64,000 nucleotides of DNA from the NCBI GenBank assembly GCA_963971575.1, contig OZ020623.1, positions 16,370,980 to 16,434,979 on the forward strand. The letters run 5' to 3'. This DNA comes from Liopterus haemorrhoidalis. Its lineage: Eukaryota; Arthropoda; Insecta; Coleoptera; Dytiscidae. The notes under the pieces were generated by a model, which was not told where the DNA came from, searched no databases, and was given only the letters and a program-made list of their open reading frames with translations. Shown piece after piece: positions 42,600-53,889 of the stretch; position 1 is the first letter of the stretch, and every line of letters starts with the position of its first letter. Made by a program: the position numbers and the translations under genes.

Positions 42600-44560
42600 A
42601 GAACAATCCGAAACGAATGCAAAATACCATACTACCCGAATTTTTTAAAGCACGGAAACAGGAACGACATTTTGTTCTCTGTTCATGAACGAAAATGAAA
42701 TTAAAAATCTTCAGTACCGATTTTACATGGTTTCCTTCATGCTTTCCTGTTAAAAATTTAATTAATACTATTAGTATTAACAGATTAATGATGTAGGATA
42801 AAGATTTTTGTTTTTAGTCATATCTAATTTTTCTTTTTCTGTATACTTTGTTTATTAAATTTAAACAGAACTAAACTGGATTTTTATTTTCTCAAGTTGT
42901 AACGAGCTTTGTGATTATTTCCTGTTTCATTTTGACAGTTAAAATCTAAATGTCAAAAGAAAAAAGTGACATGTTAAAAGCCAAATTTAGCAAATAATAA
43001 AATTATTTTATTTTATTTGCCGCTCCCCAGGGCCTGCCGCTGGGGTGCTTAGCATCCCTAAGACCCCCGCTTGGCGTGACTCTGGCCGACATTAAAAAAT
43101 CACTTCATATTTAAGATGCAGACAGGTAATATTAAACAGAGAAATTACTATCTACTTCCACACTGCGTTAGGATATGGACTTTGTTCCTTTCAGGTAACA
43201 CAAATTCAATTAATTGAAATACTAATGGCAAACATAAATAGAATTATTTTAATTTATGAATGAATTTTCGTTTACATATTATATCACATTGAACGTCAAC
43301 TTATTTTATTTTACATCATACAAAATACAAATCTACAAACATCAAACTTGCGAGAACTGAGGTTTCCTGAATTTCAGGTGAAATACACTATGCTTTTGAC
43401 TCTTGAATTTTCGTTGTCGAACTAAAAATTTTCGGGTAATATTAAAATTTAAATTGATATACCTACTATTCTATAATAATTGGGTCTGGCGCTATTTTTC
43501 TTGGTTTGAAGTATATAATGATATAGAAAATTATGTCCTCATAGTTATACGTGCGAGTGTGTATTTACTATCCAAGGGCTATAGATTCTTACCCCCCCCC
43601 CCTGGCTACGCCACGTTTTCGATCTGATAATTATTTCAAAAGTTTAAAATTTTTTATATTTTTGATATATTTTTCTGTTTATAAAACAATTTATTTTAGC
43701 ACATTTCCCATTGTTTAACCGTTTATGTATATTTTTCCGTTCGATAATTTACGGGTGCATAATTAATTTTAATTAAACTTTTATATCAAGAGGAACAAAT
43801 GCGGAAAATATACATCCTATAAAGAACAATTGACATTTAGTGTTCATTAATTCAAATAAACAACAGAATTGTACACTCTTTTGTTTTCAAAACGAGCAAT
43901 GACAGAATTTCGACAGTGACACTACGGATTTTTCCACAGACATCAGAGAAAAGTATGGACGCAATACCATAAAATGACATACTCGTATTAACTAGTGTCG
44001 TTAAATTTGCATTATTTGCTCTAATAATTTACTTGCTAAATCCATGCGTTAATATCAAATTGATATTGTGCATCAAGCAACATGAAATGTAAGACGTCTA
44101 CTAACTGAATATTCAAGACAAGATCTCAAATTTATTATCGATACAAGAGAACGTGTCAGATACGAGGGATTAAAGTCTAACCCAGATTCAGCAACCAAAT
44201 ATTATTGCAACACAAGGAATCCGCCATAAAACGACAAACAAAACTGCTCTCAAAACCAAAGTAAAGCCGCAGATTTCTCACCGAGACAACTGACGAGCAG
44301 TACATTGGAATTACATAGAGAAAAGTATATACAGAGAAGGCATTTCTGACATAAAATGTCGCAAAATATTCATCGAAATTTCAAACGATACTTAAGGATA
44401 TTTGCATTTACTTTCAGTACATATTCCATCTCTCTTCAATCGGTTAGCCTCATTACTAAGGCTTCGTGATCATCTTGTACGAGGATTACCTTTTATGTTT
44501 TTACAAACGACCACTAGATGGCAATATTGAAAGATGTCATTACTATATTCGTAAAATATG
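42600..44560. other. Long stretch with no recognisable gene
   Basis: AT-rich, with scattered short frames. A minus-strand segment near 43015-43060 (GCTAAGCACCCCAGCGGCAG) vaguely resembles the LINE 3' tails seen elsewhere. A C-run near 43591 followed by TGGCTACGCCAC resembles the left terminus of the hAT at 61151 in inverse orientation, without a partner. Confidence 0.35.
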
Positions 44561-44652
44561 ACATTTGTTATTGTGAAATCAGTGGCAGCTTATAGATTGA
44601 TAGAACAGTTTATTGACAGTGATGGTTAAAAAAAAACAAGTTTATGAAAAAA

Positions 44653-45676
44653 TGGATATTACTCGTATAGGTTTTCGTTGGATGATTTTTTTACGATTTT
44701 AGTAAAGGCCTAACTCAACAACAATGCTTAGATTCGCTTCGTTCAACTTTTGGTAATGAAGCACCATCAGAAAAGACTGTTTTCAATTGTTTTGAAGAAT
44801 TTCGTCTTGGTCGTGCGTCCGTCAGTGATCAATTTCGTGAAAGTCGACCAAAATCGGTTGTGATTCCAAAAAACGTCGATGCTGTGCTCAAAATGATTGA
44901 AGAAGATCGGCATGTGACTTAACGTGAGATAGAGGCATCCTTTGGCATATCGCAAACTGATACATTCGATTTTGCATGAAAATTTAGCTGTGAAAAAAAT
45001 CTGTTCCTGATGGATTCCACATAATTTGACGAAGCTCAAAAAAAGACCCGTTTTGATTGATGTAAGGGAATTCTAAAAAAATCAACCTAGGCACCGCAAA
45101 ATCCGTATACAACATCGTTACAGGTGAGGAAACTTGGATTTATTTATATGAACCGGAAACTAAGCAAAAATCCACTGTTTGGGTCTTCCAAGATGAACCG
45201 AAACCCACTAAAGTTATTCGTCCACAAAGCGCTTCCAAGAAAATGATTGATTGTTTCTTCGGTTGTACTGGACATGTCGCAACCATTCTTTTAGAGGATC
45301 GGAGAACAATTAATGCTGAATGGTATACAACAATTTGTTTGCAAGAAGTCATCGACAATATCAAACAAAATAACCAAAACCGTTGCATCATTCTTCTTCA
45401 TGACAATGCAAGCTCCCACACAGCACGACAAACAATTGATTATTTGAAGGAACAAAACATAGAATTAATGTCTCATTGCCTGTATTCACCAGATTTTATC
45501 CACTAATGACTTTTTTTTGTTTCCCAATGCCAAACAAAAATGCGTGGACAACGATTTTCATCGAAAACCATGTTTTTGAGATGTCAACTTCAGAGTGGAA
45601 AAAATGTTTCGAGAATTGGTTTGAACGCATGCAAAAGTGTATAAATCATAAAGGCGAGTATTTTGAAAAGCAATAA
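44653..45676 (+). pseudogene. mariner-family transposase, second lineage
   Basis: From MDITRIGFR the text includes GLTQQQCLDSLRSTFGNEAP, KTVFNCFEEFRLG, then IVTGEETWIYLYEPE (first Asp reads Glu), LEDRRTINAEWYTT, LHDNASSHTARQT (second Asp intact) and YSPDFIH followed by stop where the third Asp is expected. SEWKKCFENWFERMQKC and GEYFEKQ end it. Several frameshifts and stops. It is distinct from the mariners at 22593 and 45976. No inverted ends were located. Confidence 0.85.
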
Positions 45677-45975
45677 AATAGTTTGTTCCAAAAAAACTTT
45701 TTCTTTCTTAGTTTCTGTAAAAACTTTAAATGTAGACCTCATTAGGCAAATAATCAAATAATTAGGCATTAACATTTCTTCGATACCCATACTCATTATA
45801 CCTTATACTATTCTAGCTTAGTACTATCAGCAATATCAAAGTCCAAAATAATGATGTCCGCTCTTCGTAACTTTATTGACGATGGTCGCAGATAGTTAAA
45901 CGCTGTGTAAAGGCCAGAGGTGGTCATTTTTAAAACTGATTGGAGCGTCTTATTGAATTTGCATATACATATGTA

Positions 45976-47242
45976 CCAGGTCTACAAGTATGATTGCGGA
46001 TTTTTTTTTTTTTTAATAAAGCACATTAATCTCAAAAGAACAATATAAGTTTATTTATTCAAAGTATGCTCCATTAGAAGTTATACATTTTTCCCATCTT
46101 TCAGGCAATTTGTGAATACCTCGTCAGTAGAACTCTTCCCCTTTCCCCGCAAACCATTCATCTAGCCATTCTTTCACATTTTCATATGAACAAAAGTGCT
46201 GCTCGGCAAGTGCGTGACCCATCGATGCGAACAAGTGGTAATCTGAAGGGGCCAAGTCTGGTGAGTAAGCTGCATGGGGTAGCACTTCCCACATAAGTGC
46301 CTCCAATGTGTTGCAAACTTCTTTTGCCTTATGTGATGGAGCGTTATTGTGAAGAAAGATTACCTTGTAAAGATTACCATGTATTCTGGTCGTTTTATGA
46401 GCAGCGAATGGTTCAATTCGATCAGTTGTTGTTGGTAGGGTTGGGTATTAACTGTTTCACCAGGTTTTAACAATTCATAATAGACCACACCCTTTTGGTC
46501 CCACCAAGTACATAGTATTGTCTTTTTGCCAAAGCGATTCGGTCTTGCAGTGTATGTGGATGGTGAGCCTGGGTTCACCCATGATTTTTTGCGTTTAGGA
46601 TTTTCAAAATAAATCCATTTTTCATCGCCAGTAATGATGCAAAAGAGACTTTCTTTTGTATCGTGCAAGCAAAATTTCACAAGTGTTTTTACGTTTTTCC
46701 ATCTGCCTCTCATTCAATGCATGTGGAACCCATCTGCCGACTTTCTGGACCTTACCCATCTCTCGTAGGCGATTGGAAACAGCTTGTTGACTAACGCCTA
46801 ACTGCTCTGCTAGTTGTTTTTGTGATTGACTATCGTCTTCCTGTAGCAATGTTTCCAATTTTGTATCTTCATATTTTTTGGAGGTTTTCCATGTTATTTG
46901 TCTGTAAGATCCAAGTCACCACTTTTGAAACGCCGAAACCATCGTTCACACGTATCTTGCGATGGAGCATATTCACCATAAGCTTCTCGAAGCAGTCGGT
47001 ATGATTCAGCAGCAGTTTTTTTCAAATGAAAACAAAATAGTAGTACTGTCCGCGAATGATCTTTATTTGGCACAAAATTTGACATTTTTAACACAGTAAA
47101 ACAAAACTATATGATCACTTTTCAAATTATAACCTATACGCATTTGACACTTAATGATAACTCAACAAAACGCCATATGTGTTGAAACTTTGAACTATAC
47201 ACTCTGTTTGCGCGGCAAGTTTGAAAAAAATTTCAGACCTGA
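45976..47242 (-). mobile_element. mariner transposon copy 2
   Basis: TA-flanked (45974-45975, 47243-47244). The 3' end keeps CCAGGTCTACAAGTATGA. The 5' end reads TCAGGTCTGAAATTTTTTTC, lacking the ACAAGTATGATATGCGG present in copy 1, so its inverted repeat is damaged. Length 1267 bp. Confidence 0.93.
46055..47085 (-). pseudogene. mariner transposase copy 2, frameshifted
   Basis: Pieces read MSNFVPNKDHSRTVLLFCFH, LAEQLGVSQQAVSNRLREMG, ITGDEKWIYFENP, LLKPGETVNTQ, FLHNNAPSHKAK and SPDLAPSDYHLF. As in copy 1 the second catalytic position is Asn, not Asp. Frameshifts lie near 46890, 46640 and 46370. KVQKVGRW is uninterrupted here, unlike copy 1. Confidence 0.9.
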
Positions 47243-47244
47243 TA

Positions 47245-47670
47245 TTATGTACTGAAAAAAATTAAAATATCTTTATGCATCTTGTAGAATATCACTTTGT
47301 GGCACTACTTATAATAAGACTAGGTAGTGTTCTACCATTTTGTAAAGTCTATGGTACAGATTGTCGAGTTGTAAAATGCACACACATGCCCGTTAATTTA
47401 GTTGCTACACAACAAGCGTTTGAATAATGTATGGTCGCTGCGTTCGTTACCGGTATAACCGTTACCTCAGGCTGCCCACAAACTCCCTGAAGGTAAAAGG
47501 GATGTTTAGAAAACGGTTTAAAAATTGGCTTATTTACCTATCGTTTTAATATAGAGTTAATTTAAGGTCAATTGTGTTAATGAGAGATTTTTCTAAACCT
47601 TTAACAAAATTCGGACACCGTTATTTTGGATGTTTGCCATTGCTGATAGTACTAGGCTAGAATAGTATAA
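47245..47670. other. No recognisable feature
   Basis: Sequence between the mariner and the pogo-like element; nothing identified. Confidence 0.3.
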
Positions 47671-47672
47671 TA

Positions 47673-48449
47673 CACTCATTCCTCGATTTACACGGTACTC
47701 GGTTAACATGGTTTCGCTAATACACGGTTTGAAATATGAAAAAAAAAATCGAAATTGCAACATTGTAACTTACAACGCATAAATGAAACTAAAACGCAGC
47801 AAATATAAATCAGGATTCCAATAATGTTGAAGAACTCAGTTCCGATGATGACAGTAATGCAGGTGAAAATTTTAAAGGAAGTGTGATAGCTGCGGGGCTT
47901 CGATTATGGAGAGAACTGCAAACGTATTTTTTAAACAATGATCCTGATACTGAACGAGCATTAAAATTTCAAAGAACAATAAAACAAGCTCTTAGCCAAT
48001 ATAAAGCAATTTTATAAGGAAACCAGCCAAACTAAGCAAATGTTGATCACTAATTTCATATCTCCTAAAATAATAAATGAAGTAAGAAACGAAGATATAT
48101 CAAATGATGGAATTCGAAAGGAAAACAATGACGAAGTTTCTGTCAGCGACTCCGATAGTGATATTTCTACTCAACCAAAGAAAAAAAAAATCAGAGCTAT
48201 AACAATCTCTGACGAAGATTAGAGATTTTTTTTTTGTATTTTTGTACCTTCTTTATTTTATTTACACGATTTTTCTATATATGTACACATGTTATTAATA
48301 AATATAAAAAATAATAATTCATTTAAAAAAACCGAACCCTCTTTGGTTTTAATATTTTTTTGTGTAAAACGCTGGTTTCGATTTACACGATTTTCGATTT
48401 ACACGGTTTTTCTAGGAACCAATCTACCGTGTAAATCGAGGGTTGAGTG
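47673..48449 (+). mobile_element. pogo/Tigger-type element, internally deleted
   Basis: CACTCATTCCTCGATTTACA at the left and, inverted, CACTCAACCCTCGATTTACA at the right; TA on both sides (47671-47672, 48450-48451). Internal repeats of CGATTTACACG lie at the right end. The interior encodes only the transposase C-terminus. The 777-bp length is far below a full pogo element. Confidence 0.88.
47820..48222 (+). pseudogene. pogo/Tigger transposase C-terminus
   Basis: ELSSDDDSNAG, GLRLWRELQTYFLNNDPDTE and LKFQRTIKQ are followed, after a frameshift near 48000, by SQTKQMLITNFISPK. An acidic SDSDSD stretch and a basic KKKKIRA end follow. The xQxxITxFF-like motif after a charged helix pair is typical for the C-terminal tail of pogo/Tigger transposases. 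The catalytic domain is deleted. Confidence 0.65.
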
Positions 48450-48454
48450 TAAAA

Positions 48455-48780
48455 TATATTCGGACGTTTCGGAAACTGCTCAACAATCTGTTTCCGTCTT
48501 CAGCGATCACGAGAAGTGATAAACATTTCAATTTACTTCGAGTTTTTATACCGGGTATTGTAAGGGTGGGACCAGGTTATAGGTGTGTTGCTATTGGTTG
48601 GATGGTTGGGATCAGGTTTTCATCGGTTCTTGAAGATGAAGGCCTTCCGCTGGGTGATTCATCTTCAATCAACTCTCTTCCTTCTTCTGAAAATGCCTTA
48701 AACTACCAAAAAACCTGGGTCCTTTACAAAACACTATCTCCGTAGGCCTGCTGAAGTTTTGTAAAAGTTTCCGTTACCCA
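48455..48780 (-). repeat. Penelope-type terminal region (tentative)
   Basis: The minus strand has GCTGAAGACGGAAAC and CCGAAACGTC, a pattern often found at Penelope-like element ends. It is preceded by ACCTGGTCCCACCCTTACA and CCCGGTATAAAA. The conserved hammerhead CTGATGA is not intact. Recognition rests on memory of such ends, so this is tentative. Confidence 0.35.
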
Positions 48781-49686
48781 AGTCTGACACAAAACCTGAT
48801 AGAACACCGTTGCTCGAAATGAATGTCACTCATTTTTAGAACACACTAAAAAAAACTGTTTCACGAAAAAAATCGCTACAGACAACAAAATTACTCTAAC
48901 GAGTTCAATCTCGTACTGAAGACGTACCACATGTTCACCTTCCATCCCTCCAAGTCCCGCGTCCCAAATGTAGCCAGGACAAACGCTATGTTGCCAGTCC
49001 GGTTACTTAATTTACACACCTCGTTAAATCGACTATAATTAATGCGATTTTATATATATTGGAGAAAAGGAAACAAACTTCAATATTAGAAAGCCGAAAT
49101 ACGTATCATATATTTTACTAAATATTTTTTGAAATCATAACCGAGTGTTTTTATTATTTCCTATTCAGAATTAAAATGAAACTCGTTACTATTCATGTCG
49201 TTGAGTATAATTAATGTATTGGATAAAGTTAGAGTAGAGAGAATTTTTCACATTGTCCTGAAGTTGCTAATTTAAAGCGCCAACAGGACAGATTACTATT
49301 AGAGAGGCACTCAAGGAGAGTGACGTCAGACGTTCGTGTTTCACTACTCAGACACGTAGACACTAGTATATATTCCTTCCCTCCCACGTCATTGTCAGCC
49401 CTCCTCCCTCCTTCCATCACAACGTCCATCTTCAAAGTGTAAGAGTGATACTTCTACCCAGTCAGCAACTATAGTTTTAATTTAAAATCTAATAACATGC
49501 TTTTATTTGACAAAAAAGTATTTAGAAATGAAACATCAGCTGTGGCCACCACAGGACGGACCACCATCACAGTACTTTGTGATGGTGTTGTATAAAATAC
49601 ATTATAGCAGCAGAGTAGAAATAATTTGGCCTAATATTTTCCAACATTGATATTAATTATCATGACCATGGAAACATCACATATAA
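48781..49686. other. Mostly unassigned
   Basis: Around 49540-49580 GTGGCCACCACAGGACGG, then CCATCACA-x6-TGTGATGG (a small hairpin), resembles the start of the CAGA-array repeat at 1530. The rest, including a 68-codon frame at 49229-49435, is not recognised. Confidence 0.35.
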
Positions 49687-51371
49687 TGGTTGGTTTATAT
49701 AGGGAACAAGAATATGGAATGGGAAATAAATAGAGCCCTGCAAATCCGCGAGTATCCGCGGATTATCCGCAGTTATCCGCAACTTTTCTGCAGATGCGGA
49801 TATATTATCATTTAAACCATGTGGATGCGGATAAAATGTCATATCCGCTTATCCGCAATATCCGCGTGAACATTAAATCTTCGGTTACTTTCGGAGAAAC
49901 ACGCGATGGTATTCTGACTACGCAGTCCTCGGTTACCTTCGGTTGTCTGTATACACATGTGATATTTTGTAGCATTCTATCTCACTCTATGTTATTGTTA
50001 TTAAGACAATTACCCATGATCGAGATTGAGTTGAGACAATCAACATAACTTTGTTTTATTATTGAATATATAAAATAATATTTTGGACAAAAATTGCCTG
50101 GTACACTTCCGATGTAATTCTTCCTACCTCTGCTCTAATTATGGCTTCTAAATCTAATGAACGTTTTTTTTTTTTACATAAAACTGATTAGTAAGTTTTA
50201 TTTAAATACCAAAATTTACCTATATACATTTTTCTCAAAAATTTTAGTATGTAACCTGCCAATTATTTTTTACTAGCCGAAGTAAAAAGTCCAAAAATTT
50301 AAATTGACAAAAAACGAAAAATTACGCCTGTTGCTATTTGAAAAAAATATGAAACACCTTCTATTAAGTAATTTTCTGTTTTTTTTTTTTTTTTAATTCA
50401 ATAATAAAAAATTATATATAGCCACGTTGCATTACTTTTCCCTCACCTTGGAAAAGGTAAAACTGACGTGAGATCTTAGTTGACATTAATATGATAGTTG
50501 ACAGTACTATCAACACGTATTTCAAGAGCAGCACGCCTCCTGCTCCCTACGAAAAAAGACGCTTAGGCCACCCAAAATTTTTGTCTCTCTCTAGATTTCA
50601 AAATTATTAGCGCTTCTAGGCCCTAAAACTTTTGGCGTCCCTTAGGTTAGTTTTAGTTTACATCCAAAAATTTTCAGTAGTGTTTTAGAACAACGATTAC
50701 CAAATAAGGCGAAACATATTAGTTCTTTCCAAACTGATAGCAAAACCTGTTGTGCGGATTGTGCGAATATTTTTGCGGATGCGGATCGGATGCGGATTTA
50801 ATATTTACAAAAGCTGCGGATGCGGATCGGATGCGGATCATGGATATGCGGATGCGGATCGGATGCGGATACAAAAAAGCTTATCCGCGCAGGGCTCTAG
50901 AAATAAGAATAGTACACAAGAATAAAAAATATTAAACCGTTTATATCGGACAAAACATTTCGTCGATGCGCCTGCGTACTTGCGTTAGCCTGTGTTAAAC
51001 GTTTGTCGCTTGATAGGTTATTGTACTTTATATAACCTTTAAAAAAAATTCGAGTTCAGTAAAATGGATTCAGAAGATATTGTAAATTTATTTGCTTGTG
51101 TTTCACAACTTATATTGTTGTTTTCAACCTTCTGATCACAGCTGGAAAACATTTGTTGAATAAATTTTATTACGGCAGACATTTTGACCGCTGTGCGCAT
51201 GATTCTCGCTCTTATTCTTGGAATAGGAATAAAATGTTAAATGTTACCAACTTGTGTTAAAGTTAAATTTCATTCCTACATAAACCGATATGCGGCGCAG
51301 CCATGTTTTAACATCTTGTATACTATTCTTATTTCCTATTCCTTATTCTTGTTCCGTATATAAACCAACCA
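49687..51371. mobile_element. PIF/Harbinger-like MITE split by a hAT
   Basis: The left end TGGTTGGTTTATATAGGGAA plus CAAGAATA-x-GGAAT-x-GGAAATAA continues, after the hAT insertion, at 50900 with GAAATAAGAATAGTACACAAG. The inverse of the whole appears at about 51315-51371. TAA flanks both sides (49684-49686, 51372-51374). Without the hAT it is about 0.5 kb. A short start MDSEDIVNLFACVSQ at 51064 may be the remnant transposase N-terminus. Confidence 0.8.
49731..50899. mobile_element. Non-autonomous hAT with subterminal TATCCGCA repeats
   Basis: TAGAGCCCTGC at the left, GCAGGGCTCTA at the right. The 8-bp flanks GAAATAAA and GAAATAAG differ at one base. The ends are rich in TATCCGCA/TGCGGATA units (left) and GCGGATGCGGATC units (right), likely transposase-binding sites. 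No transposase inside. Confidence 0.88.
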
Positions 51372-51479
51372 TAAGAATGACAAAATAGATACTTGGAAAA
51401 AATTTCGAAAATTTTTTCTAAATTTTTTCTTTTATTAGTTAGTTTTTGCTTTTATAGCAACTTTTGTTAAATATATTTT

Positions 51480-52050
51480 TCTGTTGTTAAATGTTCGCAA
51501 AAATCTTAAAATCGACACAAGTAAACTCCCATTTCTAATCAACCGATTTTTACCAAAAGTTGATCAACTCCTTAAGCCTTTACCTTATGCCTTTGATGTC
51601 AAAAGCTTTAATATGAAGTTTCATAATTATTAATTTCATTCTTACAGCCGAATTTGCTCTGCACGTGTACACAGACAGACGAACGGACGGACATACATAC
51701 ATATATACATACGGACATACAGACAGACCGACACACATACAAACAGACCGACATTATTCTAAAAATAGTCAAAACGTTATGTAGGGACCTCAATTCGTGG
51801 AGATCCATCTTAAAACCGAGACGAGTAAACTCCCATTTCCAGTTAACCGATTTTTACCAAAAGTTTATCAACTCATGCCATTGATGTCAAAAGCTTAAAT
51901 ATGAAGTTTCATAAAAGTCCTTGCTCTGCACGTGTACACAGACCAGACAGACAGACGGACGGACAGACAGACTGACCGACAGACACCATGCTAAAAATAG
52001 TCAAAACCTTATGTAAGGACCTCAATTTGTGAAAAATCATCGAAATCTCG
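51480..52050 (+). repeat. CAGA-array repeat family X, two tandem copies
   Basis: Two successive copies of the repeat seen at 1511-2035: copy one about 51480-51800 with a mixed CAGA/CATA array, copy two about 51811-52050 with a CAGA/CGGA array. Each begins near ACAAGTAAACTCCCATTTC / ACGAGTAAACTCCCATTTC and ends CTAAAAATAGTCAAAAC. Confidence 0.8.
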
Positions 52051-52189
52051 AAATGTCAAAATCGGTATGATCACAATACTTCCCTTATATATGTTGGCGG
52101 TCGGTAAAAAGAAAAAATACACTTGGTTAAAATTCCACAAAATTAATTTATTAAATACTTAACACAGGTAGAATTTGATATATGTCGCA

Positions 52190-52250
52190 GTTTCGTTCCT
52201 AAGAGAACTGGCGTAAAATTGCGTTCCTAAATGAACCTAACTTATAGTGT
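52190..52250. repeat. Short dispersed repeat, inverse of 42318-42395
   Basis: See the entry at 42318; this is the opposite-orientation copy. Confidence 0.7.
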
Positions 52251-52509
52251 AGGCTGATCGTACACTTTTTTAAGACTTTTTATAGAAAAATTCTCAATAT
52301 ACTCTTTCACTGTTTGTTAAATGGTGACAGAAAACGTTACACTCGCTAGTCTGCTTGTGTGTGGCTGTATAATATAACCATAACCGAATTGAGTACTGCA
52401 GCTATTGTTTGCAATATTTCCAACTTAAATAGCATATATCTAAAAAAATGGGAAGAGAAATCAGTACCTTTAATTGACAGATGGATAACTATTTTGGACA
52501 GTACGATTA

Positions 52510-52728
52510 GAGCAAATAGAGAAACCACTGTTGCTAGAAAAGTTGGCAGCATTTATTCATGCTGAATGCGAACGAATATTATGCATCTCGGACCAATACT
52601 GGAGCAAAGAGAAAGCACATCTAAAAATTAGTACTCTGGAAAGCGCAATGAAAGTAGAAGTAAATATCGGGCCTACCTGCGACCAATTTTGGGAAATCAT
52701 AAAAGAAGACAAGCAATTGTTAGAATAA
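52510..52728 (+). pseudogene. Possible hAT transposase C-terminal (dimerisation) fragment
   Basis: Frame with LAAFIHAECERILCISDQYW, SKEKAHLKISTLESAMKV and NIGPTCDQFWE. The AECERI-x-S pattern followed by a Leu-rich helix resembles the SAxxERxFS core of the hAT dimerisation domain. The preceding frame (52359-52560) may be its shifted continuation. Moderate to low confidence. Confidence 0.4.
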
Positions 52729-52810
52729 GCAAAAAGCTCCGAAAAAATATCTTACTTAATAAAATTTGAATGAAAAAAGTATTATTTCAGCTATTTTTAT
52801 TATTCGTACA

Positions 52811-52925
52811 ATATAATGTACAGTGGTACCTCGGTTTTCGTTCCCTTCGGTTATCGTCGGTTTCGGTTTTGGTCGATTTTTTCCAGAAAAATTTGTCTCG
52901 GTTATCGTCGGTTGCCTAGGATTTC
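52811..52925 (+). mobile_element. Orphan pogo/Tigger-type terminus
   Basis: CAGTGGTACCTCGGTTTTCG after TA, followed by repeats of CTCGGTTATCGTCGG. This is a classic pogo/Tigger-type inverted end, but no partner was found; it is probably cut by the LINE that follows. Confidence 0.55.
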
Positions 52926-52929
52926 ATCG

Positions 52930-53605
52930 GCGTACCGCGACCCAATTCAAGTGTCCGAATTCAAAGATTACGTAGATCTTGAAGGATTCATTCCAGAGGA
53001 GGAAAAGAGGTCCACGTATATGGATCTCTTGTCCGAGCTTAGAAAGCTGTATCCAGGGTATAAAGTTAATCTTGTGGTGGAAAATTCCAAGTGCCGTATT
53101 TACTGGAATTACTCCTTCCCCACCTCGAGGTTACTAACAGCCACTAAGCCGGACATAACCCTTCTGGATATCGAGACCAAACAGATGTTTGTGATGGAAT
53201 TCTCAAGTCCAGCTGAGAAGAATATCTCGCTCAAGGAGGAGAAAAGAGGTCCAAGTATATGGATCTCTTGTCCGAGCTTAGAAAGCTGTATCCCGGGTAT
53301 AAAGTTAAGCTTGTAGTCCTGATAGTTGGTGTTTTGGGTGGTATAAAAGCCTCCTATCGAAGGGAAATCGATTGCATTCCCGCCTGCAAATCTTCTGCCA
53401 ACTCTTTGATCTGCAGAAAGCAGTGCTACTCGGGTCACTCCGCATTGTGCGGGCACTGGAATTGGCGTAATTTCCGCGTCTGCATATCTCCAGGGTTTGG
53501 GATGCAGTCGTGTGTATTTAGCTCCACTAGTCTCTAGTATGACGCTTCTCAAAAGGTTGCTGAATTTTGAGATTAGTGGACGCTTATCAAGACCTGACAA
53601 ACCCC
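52930..53605 (+). pseudogene. LINE C-terminus with restriction-like endonuclease
   Basis: ENSKCRIYWNYSFPTSR is followed by the signature KPD-x14-E (TKPDITLLDI to FVMEFSSP), then a KYMDLLSELRKLYPGYKV helix and VLIVGVLGG. KPD with a downstream Glu is the catalytic pattern of the restriction-like endonuclease in R2/NeSL/CRE-type LINEs. The N-terminal RT is missing. About 80 bases encoding EEEKRS-x-YMDLLSELRKLYP occur twice, 233 bases apart, placing a copy of the helix before the catalytic part. A frameshift follows near 53410. The 3' end (GACCTGACAAACCCC) matches that at 29763. Confidence 0.75.
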
Positions 53606-53885
53606 ATAATTTATTAAAACCAAAGAATGTACATTTGTACAATGGATAAGTCAAAACATATGGAATACAAAAAATAACAGAATAACAATAGACGATTAGA
53701 TAATTATAATCATTTCTTGCATATATTGCAGAATTCTTCAGTGTTATATATAGCATGCTCAAAAAGCAAGTTTTTGAGATTATTTTTAATTGTTTTAATG
53801 TTTTGAGTGCATTTATATTTATCAGGTAACATATTAAATAAATATAAACGGCCATGCGAAGATGAAAATTTCTATAAATCACGCC
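53606..53885 (-). pseudogene. LINE C-terminal tail, tail-to-tail with the previous LINE
   Basis: The minus strand reads HGRLYLFNMLPDKYKC, IKTIKNNLKNLLFEHAIYN and TEEFCNICKK, the end of a Jockey-like LINE ORF2. It is followed by an untranslated tail with TTTTAATAAATTAT. Another Jockey-like minus-strand LINE has the same junction arrangement at 29764. Confidence 0.55.
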
Positions 53886-53889
53886 ATAT

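Noticed and set aside
49229..49435. 68-codon minus-strand frame as a host gene
   Set aside because: No motif, signal peptide or splice context; I cannot distinguish it from chance.
53109..53882. 257-codon minus-strand frame taken as one gene
   Set aside because: It runs across the tail-to-tail junction of two LINE fragments; only pieces in other frames match known LINE proteins.
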